Below, piece after piece: positions 21,972 through 33,251 of a stretch of 64,000 nt of DNA. Origin of the DNA: Triatoma infestans. Taxonomy: Eukaryota; Arthropoda; Insecta; Hemiptera; Reduviidae. Numbering within the stretch: position 1 is the first letter of the stretch; each line of letters begins with the position of its first letter. A program made the position numbers and the translations under genes. The DNA is taken from contig JAAEAF010002757.1 of NCBI GenBank assembly GCA_011037195.1, positions 41,586-105,585 on the forward strand, in the 5' to 3' direction. The notes beneath the pieces are model-generated. The model saw only the letters and a list, made by a program, of their open reading frames with translations, ran no database searches and had not been told where the DNA came from.

Positions 21972-24900
21972 ATGGCAGACTGTTCATCTTCAGCTCAAAA
22001 TGTTGATGGAGGAGAAGATGAAAATACTATGACTTTAGTCGATTTTCTTGAAGAAGAACAACAATTAGAAAGCGATGCTGATGCTGTTTTAGGACCTTCT
22101 GATGATAAAAACTGTACATACAATTTGGTAAGTTTTTAGTTTATTATTATCTATAAATCATGATCTTCTATAATAAATTTAATACAAAATCGTTTGTTTT
22201 AGGGTTATGTCCCCAGGCAGGCATTGTATGCATGCATTACCTGTACTCCTCAGGATACCCCAGATTGTAAGCCTGCTGGGATATGTTTAGCGTGTAGCTA
22301 TCATTGTCATGAGGGTCATGAATTAATAGAGTTATACACTAAAAGGTATCTTATATTTTCGTGCTTGCAATGTTAAAAATAAAAAATTTCTACTTTTATG
22401 CCTAATTTGTTTATATTTTTCTTATACAAATTTCGAAGAGAAGCAGTAGATTTGAACTTAAATTTTATTACTATATTTTCACTTATTATAGCAGAACTCT
22501 TGTAAATAAAGTTTTATTTCATTTGATTGCATGGGTAATGACACAGCTAGCGGACGACTCACCTGCTTTATTAAGTTAAAATTGTCTTAATTGTTTCACC
22601 TTCAAACATTTCTTAGTAGAAAACATATTCTAACTAATCTCTGCATTAACTTTGTACTGGTGTATCCACTACTGTTTTCTATCCCTTCCTTCTCTCCAGT
22701 TGAACTGCTGAGAAAAGCAAAACATAGAATAACAGGAAAAAGCAATTCTTTGACGAAATTAACTGCCAAAAAATCATTTTCATCAAAGGAATCTCGACTA
22801 TATAATTGTTGCGTATTTTCTTGTAACAATAATAATAATTCAGTGTCTTCGCTATATTAACGTGCAGCGCTGACATTTGTGAATCATTTTTAGCCTGAGC
22901 CTAACTTTATGCTTCCCAATATAGCTCAACATTATAAGATACCACTAGTCACATCACACATTCAAAGCTCCCAACATAAAATACTGGCATCACAACATGA
23001 AACACCCACACCATTTCATAATATGTACCATTTTATTTCCTAAATTTGTGTTATTTTTACTTCATTTAAATCTGCAGTATTTATTTATATCACTTGAACC
23101 CTTTAACTGCAAGAATACATTGAAAGACTGCGGCAACCAAAAATTGTCCATTTGTTGATTTGAAGTTGTGCAGCAAATTTATTTCGATTGTCTGATGATT
23201 CTGTTCCTGTCCACACCTAAAAGGAATATCTCGGAAATTTCTGCAACATCGTGTTATTGATATAGTTCTTTATGAAAGCGCATTGTTTTTATTTTTATTT
23301 AAACTAGGGTGATAATATCTAGTGTTTCTTTACGCATAATTAGTGTAATTAATAAACGGCGTATCTTTAATTAGTAAATAGTGTATCTTCACTTTCATTT
23401 TAGGACCTTCCAATTCAGAAGTTACCATTACTTCTAAGATGAGAACAAAATCGCTAGAAAATTGGTCTTGGTCACAAAGTATTTGCGGTTTTTATGATGC
23501 AAAACTCTTGTATCTATTATTTGTTATTTATTTTTTTGTATGTTATGACGGCACGCTTTAAAAATAGTGTGCCATGATACCATTTTAAACGATTGCTAAA
23601 TAACATCCATGGTAGCAGGTTTAGTAAGTAGGATTCTTTCTTTAATATCCATGTATCGAAATATTAGGGACCTTTTCAAACGGAAACAACCTTTGATTAC
23701 AAAAATCTCAGGGGTTATGATTAGACGAAAAATTAAACCTTTAGATTAAACTGTGGCATGTAGTAAGCAGTCGGGTTCCCATCGCCGTTTAGTTGTGGCT
23801 TTCGCAACTAGTCCCGCTACTTACTGTATCTTCTTTTTTTTCACGGTGTTAGGTCAACACTGTTTGAGTCCTGATGGGAATCGAACCCTGAATTTTTTAA
23901 TGCTCACTCTAAAGGTGAGTCATCATTTAGTTCAGGTTGACTATGCATAGGACTATTAGAGACGAAGTGATAGAAAAGACGCACGACTTTGTAAGCAAAT
24001 GGTAAATAGCTTTACAGAGACATTTCTCCTAACAACACATGATACCTTTCTTTATCTAAGAAATATTTTTTTAAATTTAAATTCTAAATCAAAATTGCAC
24101 TATCTTTTCTCCGAACTGAGTTTACCCATTTGTAATGGGCGCTAAACCCATTTTGTAATTAATGCAAACTCTTTATACTGAAGAGGAATTAGTGTGCACT
24201 CTAAATCAGAAGTACCAAAGTTACACTCTAAACAATTGGTTACACTCTAGTTAAAGTTGCACTCTAAATCAGAACTTGAAAAATTAAATGCTCAACAGTG
24301 GTTTTGACCAGTAAACCTGATCTTTTCTTTAAATTACTAACTGTGAAATTCTTATTTTTAAAAAGTGAACAAGCTTATCATGTAGAATTCAGCATGCATG
24401 AATTTAATTGCTTATTTTCAGACTTTTTCGATGTGATTGCGGCAATAGCCTATTTCAAGGGCGGAAATGTAATTTGGTACCTGTAAGTATTTTTAATTTT
24501 GTTTCAAATATTTAAAGTTAATTTAATATTATTTACAATTTATTGTTATTATTGTTATAGGAAAAAAGCGAATTGAATGAAAAAAATGTTTACAATCATA
24601 ATTTTAAAGGTGTTTATTGCACTTGTGGCCGCCCATACCCTGATCCAGAAGAAGAACATAGCGATGATATGCACCAATGTATTATCTGTGAAGACTGGTA
24701 TCATACTAAGGTGATTAATGAATTTTTAAACGAATATTCGTTTATAAATCTTAGTTAGTTTTAATCCAAGTTCGCAGAAAAAATGGCTAGAACACTAAAT
24801 TAAAGCCTCCTTTGAAACTCCACATTCCTTCAAGTAATTATTCTTTATTTTCTTTTTCTCTAGCATTTGAACAGTCTCGTTCCTCCTGATCAGTTATATG

Positions 24901-27404
24901 CAGAAATGATATGTGGCTCATGCACTGACAGATTATCTTTTCTGCACCACTATTTGTCTCATGCAGGTAATTGAATATTGTTTAATAATTCTCTTTTTCT
25001 TTTTTTAATTTTTTTTTAATATTTTTAAATTTTTGTATGTAGTAACTAATGAAACTCAAATAGTTGACGTTGTTGGGATTGACAAAAATTCTGAGGTTGA
25101 CACGGTACGTCTTCAGATTATTCAAATTTATTTTTTTTAATGATTAGCAACTTAATAGAAGTGATATTTCATTACAGGCAAAAAATGAAATGAATGGAGA
25201 ACATCAGAATGGTACTTATATATTCTTTTCTTTTTTTCTATTAACATTAATATGAATTCTTTATTTTATTATATTTATGTAATTTTATTCAAATTTAAGC
25301 AGTAGCATGTTATTTGAAATCTCATGAAGCCCAAACAAGATCTTTAAACAGCGCAACATTTTGGCCTAATGATTTTCGTAAATTACTTTGTTTCTGTACA
25401 GATTGTAAGGTAAAGTTGTTTAAGATTCATAGTTTTAATTGTTATCAGCACTTTTAACGTTTCAGTAAATTTATTGTTACATTTGGATTCTAGAGCTTAT
25501 ACACTCAATTAAACGTTCCATGGATATTAGATGAAAACGATACAGTACATGCCTACGAAGCTAAAGGAAAGCAAGGTGTTGAAGTAGGTGGTCTTTCAAG
25601 ATATGAAAAAGGAATGAAAGCATTGTCACAATTAGGCAGGGTCCAACAAGTGGAGGCGATTCAAAGTAAGTTTATTCAAGCTTCATAGTTGTGTCACAAT
25701 TGCACTTACATATTACTATGTTACTTATAAATTACAAACTTACATTACTATCTTAGTTTGACAGAGTCAGAAAATATATTTTTTCGAAATTTCGTTGTGC
25801 TTTTTTTAGGAAGTATATATTAAGAAAGATAATAGTAGATTGATATAAAATATATTATTTTATGCTAAAAAATAGATTCTTGAAGTCACTCACTCGAAAA
25901 CAAGAAAATTTTGACTATTTCGGTTGACAGAGGGATTAGTTTTTTGCGAACTATTTTTTCCAATTGAAGAAATTTGAAAAACTACTGTAATAAACATGAT
26001 TATTCTACAAATGCGCCCAAGTAATGGAACAAAAATAGCAATTACGAAGTATTTGCGAAGAAAAGCTTTTGAGATTTCAGAAGGAAAAGTTGAATATCTT
26101 AATAATACTATTAAAAAAATTAAATAGTACATTTTCTCACTTTTTGAATGATAGTCTTAAAATTTTTGTCGTAGTCAATTTTTTACTACGCAGGCATCAT
26201 TAGGAAGAATATAATGAGAATCTAACCACTTCAGGATCTGGTCGACACGGCCATCACTTAACTATTTCCGGCAAGCAGGCACTAGCTTTGGCTTTGCAGG
26301 TTCAAAGGTGTACTACTTGCTTTGTAGGAAATGGAGCCAATTTATTTTTTATACTAAAAAAAAAATTTGGTGTTAAACATTGCAGGGGAACATGCAGGCT
26401 TCAGGGAACTTGCAGCGACATAACTTATTATCATGTGCACTCACTCTCTTTTATTCTACACTCCTACACTTTTACTGAGGACAAGTTCAAACAAAGAAAG
26501 ACAAGAAGCCACAATATGTTTTGTCATAATATGTAGTGTTAAAGGGTATGACCACTGTTTTCCAGGCTAAGACAATGGTATCATTGAATGCACTGTATGA
26601 TAGAATAGCGGCAGGGAGAAGTTAAAGTAGTGAGGCTATTTTTTAATAGTTAAGCTGCACTAAAAACTTTGAATAATCCTTTGAAAAACTTTGAAAATTT
26701 GATACGATCACAATATTTCCTGGCGATTATCAGAAAGTTAAAATGGAAGTCATTATTATTATACATCTTGATGGACTATAGAACATAATCGCAACAATAG
26801 AAGCATGCTATCTATGATGGGATACGGTTTCAGATAATATCCAGTATTGCAAACCGTACCATCTGTTCAATCAGAGTGTTATTTTTTTGATACTTGTTTT
26901 TGCTTGCTTTTATTGGTTGTGAATATAAAAGAGCCTTTTTAGTTTTCCCTAATAAAGACTGTCATTTTTGACCCATAAAATCCAACAAAGAAATATAAGG
27001 AGGGGTCGTGAGCAAGATAGAATACAACAGAATGTATTTTATTATAATTTTCATTATTGTCAATCTGTGAGTAGTTCCAAACCCTGTACTGTAGACTTAG
27101 AGATAATAATAATAATAATAATAATTAGTAATTCATATTCAAATGATTCTTGCAGCTGATAAAACGTCTCTTTTCATTTTAATGTCCTAAATCACTATGG
27201 ACTGAAGCTTGACATAAGGCAGTTCATTAATGACCTTCTTGTGTTTCAGATTACAATGAGCTTAAAGAGAACCTGAGTGAATATTTATCAAAATTTGTAG
27301 AAAATAAGAAAGTAGTGAGAAAGGAAGATATTTATGAATTTTTTTCACAGATGAATGCAAGAAAACGCCAAAGAATCGGTACTCCACCATATATGTGTCA
27401 TTAA
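21972..27404 (+). CDS. UBR7: UBR7, UBR-box and PHD-finger E3 ubiquitin ligase (10 exons)
   Basis: UBR7 combines an N-degron-type UBR box with a PHD finger and is reported to ubiquitinate histone H2B and bind chromatin. Exons: 21972-22127, 22203-22345, 24422-24482, 24561-24710, 24864-24966, 25043-25104, 25178-25211, 25303-25409, 25494-25665, 27250-27404; every junction is GT-AG with matching phase, giving 380 aa (human about 425). The UBR box starts near residue 57 (RQALYACITC) and continues through GICLACSYHCHEGHELIELY to FRCDCGN (102-108). The PHD finger has YCTCGRPYPDP (139-149), QCIICEDWYH (159-168), then ICGSCTD. The C-terminal block includes TFWPNDFRKLLCFCTDCK, matching the family's conserved Cys cluster, and ends RKRQRIGTPPYMCH. 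The acidic spacer after the PHD is shorter than in vertebrates. AATAAA at 27743. Intact. Confidence 0.95.
22346..24421. other. Intron 2 of UBR7
   Basis: A 2.1-kb intron with a SINE-like patch at 23786-23945 and a small repeat patch at 24191-24275. The open frame at 22591-22860 lacks coding character. Confidence 0.6.
23786..23945 (-). repeat. Possible tRNA-derived SINE fragment
   Basis: In reverse orientation, GGGTTCGATTCCC (around 23875-23890) fits a pol III B box. A convincing A box at the right distance and a tail were not found. Confidence 0.3.
25666..27249. other. Intron 9 of UBR7
   Basis: A 1.6-kb intron with an (ATA)n tract near 27108 and no recognisable mobile element or gene. Confidence 0.5.
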
Positions 27405-28369
27405 TAATATATTTTGTTCTTTGATGAATTTTATCAGATAAAATATATGAATATACATATATATTTATGTAAATTTGGTGTTCAGAATAATATTTACACT
27501 AGTTAGAAGTATTTTTTCTTTTTTATTGATGTATACAAAAACAGTTTATAAAAACAGTAATGCTGATTTTTTTCGAAAAAGATTCCTTTCCTTTTCGATC
27601 TCTCAACATACAAGAAAATAACTTTTCCAAATTGAAATTTATTTCTGTAAGGGAATGTTGATTCAACCTAGTTCGGATCTTTGGTTTTATACATCCTAGA
27701 TTAAAGGAATGCTGAGCAGGAGGATAAGTTGGTGTATAATATGAATAAAGTATTTATAGCATCTATTATCTTTTCTTATAATCGTTGAATACTGTAACAT
27801 CTAACAAATTCGCACTAGGCTATGTTAGAAGCATAATATTTCAATTTGAAAATCTTTTTTTAGCCTTTCATTTATTGTAATTTATATCATTTTGGTGCTG
27901 AAGATGACCTCATTTGGTTGAAACGTCTAGTAATAATAATAAACTAGGGGAAATAGTCACTAATTTGTTCTTAGTTAACTTATTTCGCTTGAAGATTTTG
28001 AATTGCATTTCCGATATGCAGTTTTGAGATTCCATTGAAAAAGTCTTGGTTTAAGTATGAAATTAAATCAAGAATTTAGTAGAGACTTTTTAGACCAAAT
28101 GTTGCATTGATTGTAATATTTTCGTACTATTTTTATAAAACTAGTTTTTTTCCATACTTTATTTATTAAGGATGTCACATTATTTTTATTTATTTATTCA
28201 TATTTGAGAAAATGTGCATTTTTAATTGATTTAACCAAATAAATTGAAAATTATTACAAAATTTATATTATTTTAATACAAAATCTGTCTACTATAACAT
28301 CTACTAAATTTCATTTGTAGATTTTAAAAAAATCATTTAACAAATATTAAACTAATTTAAAAAAAAACC
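27405..28369. other. Convergent 3' flanks of UBR7 and RSPH9
   Basis: About 0.97 kb between the two stop codons should hold both 3' UTRs: AATAAA for UBR7 at 27743-27748 and TTTATT (AATAAA on the minus strand) for RSPH9 at 28158-28163. A degenerate hammerhead-like relic sits between them. Confidence 0.5.
27898..27927 (+). ncRNA. Hammerhead-like motif, family G
   Basis: CTGAAGA, an extra T, stem GACC/GGTT (one G-U), then GAAACGTC. Stem III would be the palindrome ACGT. Stem I is poor (GGTG with TAGT). A short TAA-repeat tract follows. It lies in the UBR7 3' flank on the same strand. Confidence 0.35.
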
Positions 28370-31300
28370 TCAATTTAACATAAAAGGTACGTCTAGATTT
28401 TTTTTGCCTATACCAAAATAGACAAATCCGTGCACACTTGTAAAAATATTATGATAAAAAGTCATTCCAAGCCACGTGAGGCTTCTTAAAATTACACTTC
28501 GCTTTCCATCTACAAGTTGAAAACTCCAAGCACCTGCAAAGTAAAACAAGCTTACTTTTTAGGTAAAGGTAGGGAATTTCTACTGATCAAGCTTAATTAT
28601 ATGTCAAACTTAATTTTTTTATAGTATGCATAGAAAAACTGTTGTGTAATAACATTTATTATCACTTTCTTCTATTGTCCTCCAAACTTAAAAGAATTAG
28701 CAATTCATTAATTCTCCTCAATGTAAGCTTAGAACCAGCAGACATATTAAAATGGCTGTCTGTAGTTTACACAGCTCTCTAAATAAATATCGGTAAATGA
28801 CTCAAATAAATGTGACAGATTTATTTGAGTGTGACGTTAAAGAACTATTGTATATATATGTCACTTTAGTTTTTGCAAATATATTCGTTTCGGTCTGGAG
28901 CTATCGATTCTGAGCTAATCATTGTTATAAGCGTTTCTCAGATGTACCATTCAAATAAATCGTGTTACTCATCTGCGTAGATATTAAAGCTGTTGAAAAC
29001 AAGTTTTCGAAATTGAGTTTTCACTGTATTGTAAAGAATGGGGTGGTGTAAACCGCTTAACTCAAATATGGAAAATCGCAGAACATTTAGTTTGGATCAG
29101 AGACATTTTCCGTGATAGCCTGCCTCTTTTTGTGGTCATCGACCGGTTTCGGCGTTCGCCCATCATCAGGATGTTTTTGTTAAACAGAGTAATAACATAG
29201 ACTTGCACAGAACAAATATAGTTGATACACTTCGTTGTGTACACTTGGAGTGTATAAACTATATTTACTCTGTGCAAGTCTATATTATTACACTGTTTAA
29301 CAAAAACATCCTGATGATGGGCGAACCCCCAAAACCGGTCGATGACCACAAAAAGAAGCAGGGGCTATCATGGAAAATGCCTCTGATGCTTTCCAGCTCT
29401 GCGGAACCAACCACCACCACAACTATTCAGTTTGGGATTAACGATGCAACCAATACAAACAATTAATCAAAATAACAAATATCATGAAGTCTTTTTCCAA
29501 TGTTTGCGACTTTTTCTCACTGATGTTATTCTCTCCTATGATTTCCTTCATATCTGTGAAGATTACTACAAAATGTCTTTTCTAATATATTATTCAGGGT
29601 ATCAATTGGATCGTAACTATTTCCCTCTATCAGTGCCATTTCAATATATTGTAAGGTGCAAAAGTTTAACAAAAAAATCATCAATTGAAAGTCGATTTTT
29701 CTTCCTAGGAGCCTCTACAGCTCATTGTCCGGGGATGTGTGAGTGAGTCTGTAACGAGAGAACACTGTCCGGAGGCCGGCAGTGTACTGTGAAGGCTCCG
29801 GATGTCGATGTTGACGCGCTTTAAATTAAAAAAAACATTGAAAGTCAAGATATACAATAATTAAAATTCTTGTGAAGGTTTCATACTTTTTAAAACTTAC
29901 CTTTAATTGGCAAATCATCTTCAATGCTATCTAAGAAATCTGTTGAATAATTATAATCTGGCCGTTTTGCCACATTTTCTTCCCATCTTGTTAACGGCAC
30001 TCGAAAGTGGAAATAATTGGTTAAAATAGGTGCTTCTTCAAAAGTTAGCCCTCTGAAAGCTTGATTTGGAACTACCGCTCCATTAGGATGTCTGAACAGA
30101 GCTCCTCGGGGAACTAATGCTGCTTCACGAGTTATCATTTTAACTACTGCTGCTAGCCTGTCTTCTTCTTTAAGAGGTGTTTTTTTATCAAATCTTTCTT
30201 CAGGCTGTGCATATTTGAAAAAAGAGCAGATTTATTTAGATACGGATTGATTGAGTTGTAAGTGTACTATTTTATTCTTTCAAAAAAAAACTATTGTAAG
30301 CTTTCCTTGTTAAAAGTAATTACCACTAAAGGAGGGGCATCTCCTCCAGCTAAAATATCCTTCTCTTCTTCCACTTGTTCTGCTATCTCTGGTTGTTCAG
30401 CTTCTTCATCAATTGGTTGATCATCTAAAACTTCTACTTGATAGGATGGATCTCCTTGAAATCGGTTTGTGGAAATAAGCGACAGATACAAATGAGTTTC
30501 TTCAGGTTTTGGTAATAAAACCCAGTTTAAACCATTTGTGCTAAAGGTAAATAAAAAAAATAAATATATTTAGTAATGTGTAAACTGAAACCGAGTGTGT
30601 AAACTGAATTTGCTCTGTGCAAGTCTCTGTAGTCACACTGTCTGAAAAACGCATCCTGAAGATGGGCGAACGCCCGAAACCGGTCGATGACCACAAAATG
30701 AAGCAGACTACCGCGGAAAATGTCTCTGGTGCTCTGATATTTAGTAGACTTTTCTTTTTTACTTTCTCTTACGGTTTTATATTATTATTGCGAATTGATG
30801 TTTTTATATTTTAATTAAACAGCTTTTCAAACTACAGAAAAATTTTGAGTGTGATTGTTATATAAAGATAAAAATTATATATTTTTTGTCCATTTGAATT
30901 TTTTTTGCATAGACTAATTCAAAATTTCTATCTTTCTACCAGATTTTTTTCAGCATATTAGGCCAAAAGTTGCTAAGATTCTTTAATAAGAATTGAATTT
31001 AATTTCACTTAAAACCAGTGCTATCTTTTATTTCTATATCCTAATCTTCACCCATACTATAATGGAAATGAAACAAAAAATTCTGAAGTGGTACTTCAGA
31101 GGAAAACATAACTGTTCCCTCGGTACTCCCCCCCCAAAAAAAAATAACCTGGGCAAATGTTTCAAATAAAAGTGGTAGCTATTTATGTGTGTTGATACTA
31201 TACGATATTAAAGAAAATCGATGGAGCCGTTTTCCAAGAGTAAATAACGAAAACCAGAAAAAAAAAGCTTTTTCTGTTGACGCATTTTGCCTGAGTTCTT

Positions 31301-32404
31301 CGTGTCAGATCCGATAGTAGTGCCTAAATTGAATACCAAGTTTCAGCTTGCTGCGACTTGTATTCTGTTCACACACACTAGAGACCATTCGCCAAAAAAC
31401 AGGAGATTTTTGAAAATCAGGCACGATCGCAATACTTCTCTTACTAGGTGTAAGAGAAACTAATTTCAAGCGGGCTTAAGGTCCGACTTCCAAATTATGT
31501 GAGCTGCGCGGATCGGAAGCACATACTTCACCATTAACATTTTTTAAACTGATAATAAATTTAGCAGTTATCCGCGGACTCGAACTGGGGACCTCCCAGG
31601 TACAAGTCCATGCTCATAACCACTGCAACAAACCCGTCCCAAAATTCAAGAGAGATTCTTACAAAGAAATTTTAATAAAACAAAATCTATTTAAAAGTTA
31701 TTTGCGACAACTTCGAATCGTTTTCTTATCTTCATTAAATTTCATATCATCATGTAGCTCACTTACTTCCTTTTCAAAAATGTAAACTGAGCGAGATTAT
31801 TTGGAGGTAGTGACTTGGATTGTAAACTGTAGAAACAGAACTGTGAGATGACATTGCTTGTGGGATGATCTATAATTTAGGTGCAAAGAGAGTGCAGATG
31901 ATGAATCGCCTATTGAATGAATTTATTTTGAACCAGAAAAATATTAATTAAGCAGATGGAATTAGGTTATTATATAGTTCCAGCATAGATAGACATAAAA
32001 CCGCCTAAAAACGTAGGTAGGCACGAGGGAAGAGATAAACAGTTTATATAAATTTCAGGTCGTAAATCCAAAACTTTTCTAGGACTCAAAGGTGGGAATA
32101 ATTCCAATGGTAGCTTAGTTTTCTAACTATTTTGGTTGATTCCACAGTATTAAAAAAAATATATCTGTAAATTTTACCTGTAATAAAATACTCTCCCTCT
32201 TAGTAAATCTTTTCTGAAGCCATAAGCAACATGGTAGTCTCCTTCTATTCCAAATATTGTACCCCAATAATATATTTTAGTAAAGTGATTTTCATTTTGA
32301 AGAATAGCTAATGATGTTTGTATAACGCAAGCCTTTTCCAAACTTAGCGTATATCCAGAATGGGCAACTAAATCCAAACACATGGGAAAGCATTCAGGAT
32401 CCAT
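28370..32404 (-). CDS. RSPH9: RSPH9, radial spoke head protein 9 (4 exons)
   Basis: RSPH9 is a head component of the radial spokes that couple the central pair to the outer doublets in motile cilia and sperm flagella. Exons: 32404-32178, 30540-30324, 30204-29901, 28533-28370; phases 2, 0, 1 join to 303 aa (human 276). Family landmarks in order: MDPECFPMCLDLVAHSG, IYYWGTIFGIEGDYHVAYG, ..NGLNWVLLP, FQGDPSYQVEV, LVPRGALFRHPNGAVV, YFHFRVPL, DFLDSIEDDLP, AWSFQLVDG, SLTWLGMTFYH, and the C-terminus YFGIGKKNLDVPFMLN. The middle of exon 2 adds a Glu-rich insertion (EEEAEQPEIAEQVEEE), which may explain the extra length. Introns 1 and 3 carry hammerhead-type repeats, repeat S, an R fragment and a SINE piece. 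In insects expression would be expected mainly in sperm and ciliated sensory neurons (inference). Intact. Confidence 0.95.
29137..29173 (-). ncRNA. Hammerhead-like motif, left arm of A4
   Basis: Stem I CATC/GATG, CTGATGA, GAAA and ACCGGT+C are intact. Stem II has lost one C (GGGC with GCC). It is in sense orientation within RSPH9 intron 3. Confidence 0.5.
29307..29344 (+). ncRNA. Hammerhead-like motif, right arm of A4
   Basis: Stem I CATC/GATG, CTGATGA and the ACCGGT site are intact, but the base before AAAC is A in place of the conserved G, so the core is damaged. Confidence 0.4.
29696..29845 (-). repeat. Repeat S, copy 2
   Basis: Reverse complement of the 16629-16768 part of copy 1, including the poly-A/T tract next to the GCGCGTCAACAT segment and the AGGAGCCTCTACAG end. 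It lies in RSPH9 intron 3, close to the donor of exon 3. Confidence 0.65.
30590..30730 (+). repeat. Family A repeat, single copy (A5) in RSPH9 intron 1
   Basis: A plus-strand copy without an inverted partner. It lies about 50 bp beyond the exon 2 acceptor, inside intron 1, antisense to RSPH9. Confidence 0.8.
30651..30688 (+). ncRNA. Best hammerhead-ribozyme-like motif (A5)
   Basis: All elements are intact in 38 nt: CATC (stem I), CTGAAGA, one extra T, GGGC-GAAC-GCCC (4-bp stem II with tetraloop), GAAA, then CCGG and TC (A plus CCGG plus T gives the self-complementary stem III ACCGGT, C17 next), and GATG, which closes stem I with CATC. Cleavage would be expected after the TC. Minimal type I hammerheads with such short stem III are known from Penelope-like retroelements and usually need a dimer to close stem III. 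The extra T between the core box and stem II departs from the textbook fold. Confidence 0.6.
31092..31460 (-). repeat. Truncated copy of repeat R in RSPH9 intron 1
   Basis: Only the 5' part of R in reverse orientation: an AATAAAAGT.GTAGCT-like stretch, the ATGGAGCCGTTTT block, and the terminal CTTACTAGGTGTAAGAG hairpin. Well diverged from the right-half copies. Confidence 0.6.
31450..31645 (-). repeat. tRNA-derived SINE-like segment
   Basis: Read in reverse, TTGCAGTGGTTATGAGC resembles an A box and AGTTCGAGTCC a B box about 35 bp later, in the order expected of a pol III promoter. The flanks do not form a tRNA acceptor stem, so this is a SINE head, not a tRNA gene. Confidence 0.5.
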
Positions 32405-32699
32405 TTTATTTGAAATACTCTCTCTTTTATTTTGTCTCTTACGAATTTCAGATAATTTAAATTCCGTACAATTAGTAAACCAGCTGTTTCGTTATTTATT
32501 TTTTGACACTTAAAATTCTTGTGTTTACCATTTGAATTAAATTTGCCGCCATGGCTAGTAAGTTACGACGTCATTACATTAGGTACTGTACGCCATATTC
32601 TTTTTCTCATCTGTTCTTTTTGCCATTCTCGTTGTAGATCAGTAATTCCACCATTGCTGTAGGTTGAGTGCAGAAGATAGTGTATAGCTTGGAATTAAA

Positions 32700-32795
32700 T
32701 AAATATATATATCTATACATTTTCAGTGTTTGAAATATTTCGTTTGTTGAAGTTGTGTAGTACATTGTATAATGGAAATGTGACAAAATTGATCG
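32700..32795 (+). other. Candidate noncoding first exon (5' UTR or lncRNA)
   Basis: The 5' limit is unknown. The segment ends at a strong donor (GATCG before gtaagt) and can be joined to the exon at 33190-33251. The only ATG gives a 3-codon upstream ORF, and no frame stays open with an ATG across the junction. It is divergent from RSPH9, whose ATG is about 0.3 kb away. Confidence 0.35.
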
Positions 32796-33189
32796 GTAAG
32801 TTATTTAAATAAGTAATATTGTTAAATGTTCAGATGATTAAGTAATCTCAGGTCGTTTTTTGGGTTGTCACTAATTCCTTCGGATATGTGTGGCCTATTT
32901 CGGGAAGTCAGTGAAATGTAGCCATTCTTAGATAATTAGTGTTATAGTTATTACTTACGTCGTGCTATTTATTTAGTACCCAATTTCGTAAAAGCTTTTC
33001 TGTATTAAAATAAATGCTAACATAAACGATATTTTTTCTAACTAATGATTTCACTTTTTATAGTTGAATTGTATACAACTAATTTTGTTATGAATTTTCT
33101 GAGATAGCATATTTTTTGTTTGTTTTGGCTAGGTATGTTATGTTAAACTACTCAGTTACCTTTTGTTAAAATATTGTTTTATGTGATAG

Positions 33190-33251
33190 GTCGGTGGAGG
33201 CCTGCTTTCGAATATCCGAAAGCCTAGCATTACCGGGAAGCAGCCTTAAAG
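33190..33251 (+). other. Candidate 62-nt noncoding exon with hairpin
   Basis: Bounded by a tatgtgatag acceptor and a strong AAAG/gtaaga donor, and far more GC-rich than its surroundings. Two frames have stops; the open one has no upstream ATG. It contains a perfect 7-bp hairpin, GCTTTCG with CGAAAGC, loop AATATC. It probably belongs to the 5' UTR of a gene further right, or to a long noncoding RNA. Confidence 0.4.

Larger units (their letters stand above)
29095..29415. repeat. Palindromic dimer of family A repeat in RSPH9 intron 3 (A4)
   Basis: Head-to-head arms of about 150 bp around a centre near 29235, each with a hammerhead-like core. The right arm extends to the TTTCCAGCTCTGCGGAAC end. 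In RSPH9 pre-mRNA the palindrome would fold into a long intramolecular hairpin. Confidence 0.85.

Noticed and set aside
21785..22006. Open frame overlapping the UBR7 start
   Set aside because: It is in another frame and has no motif, while the ATG at 21972 opens a protein matching the UBR7 N-terminus and joins exon 2 in phase.
22591..22876. Overlapping frames on both strands in UBR7 intron 2
   Set aside because: No motif, and the flanking UBR7 exons join in phase without them.
29203..29466. Open frame crossing the right arm of palindrome A4, with GEPPKPVDDHKKKQ-type wording
   Set aside because: Equivalent frames occur across other family A copies, but each is interrupted differently. The RNA-fold explanation accounts better for the conserved letters.
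31562..31645. tRNA gene on the minus strand
   Set aside because: A- and B-box-like sequences are present, but the acceptor stem and anticodon arm do not pair. Called a SINE-like segment.
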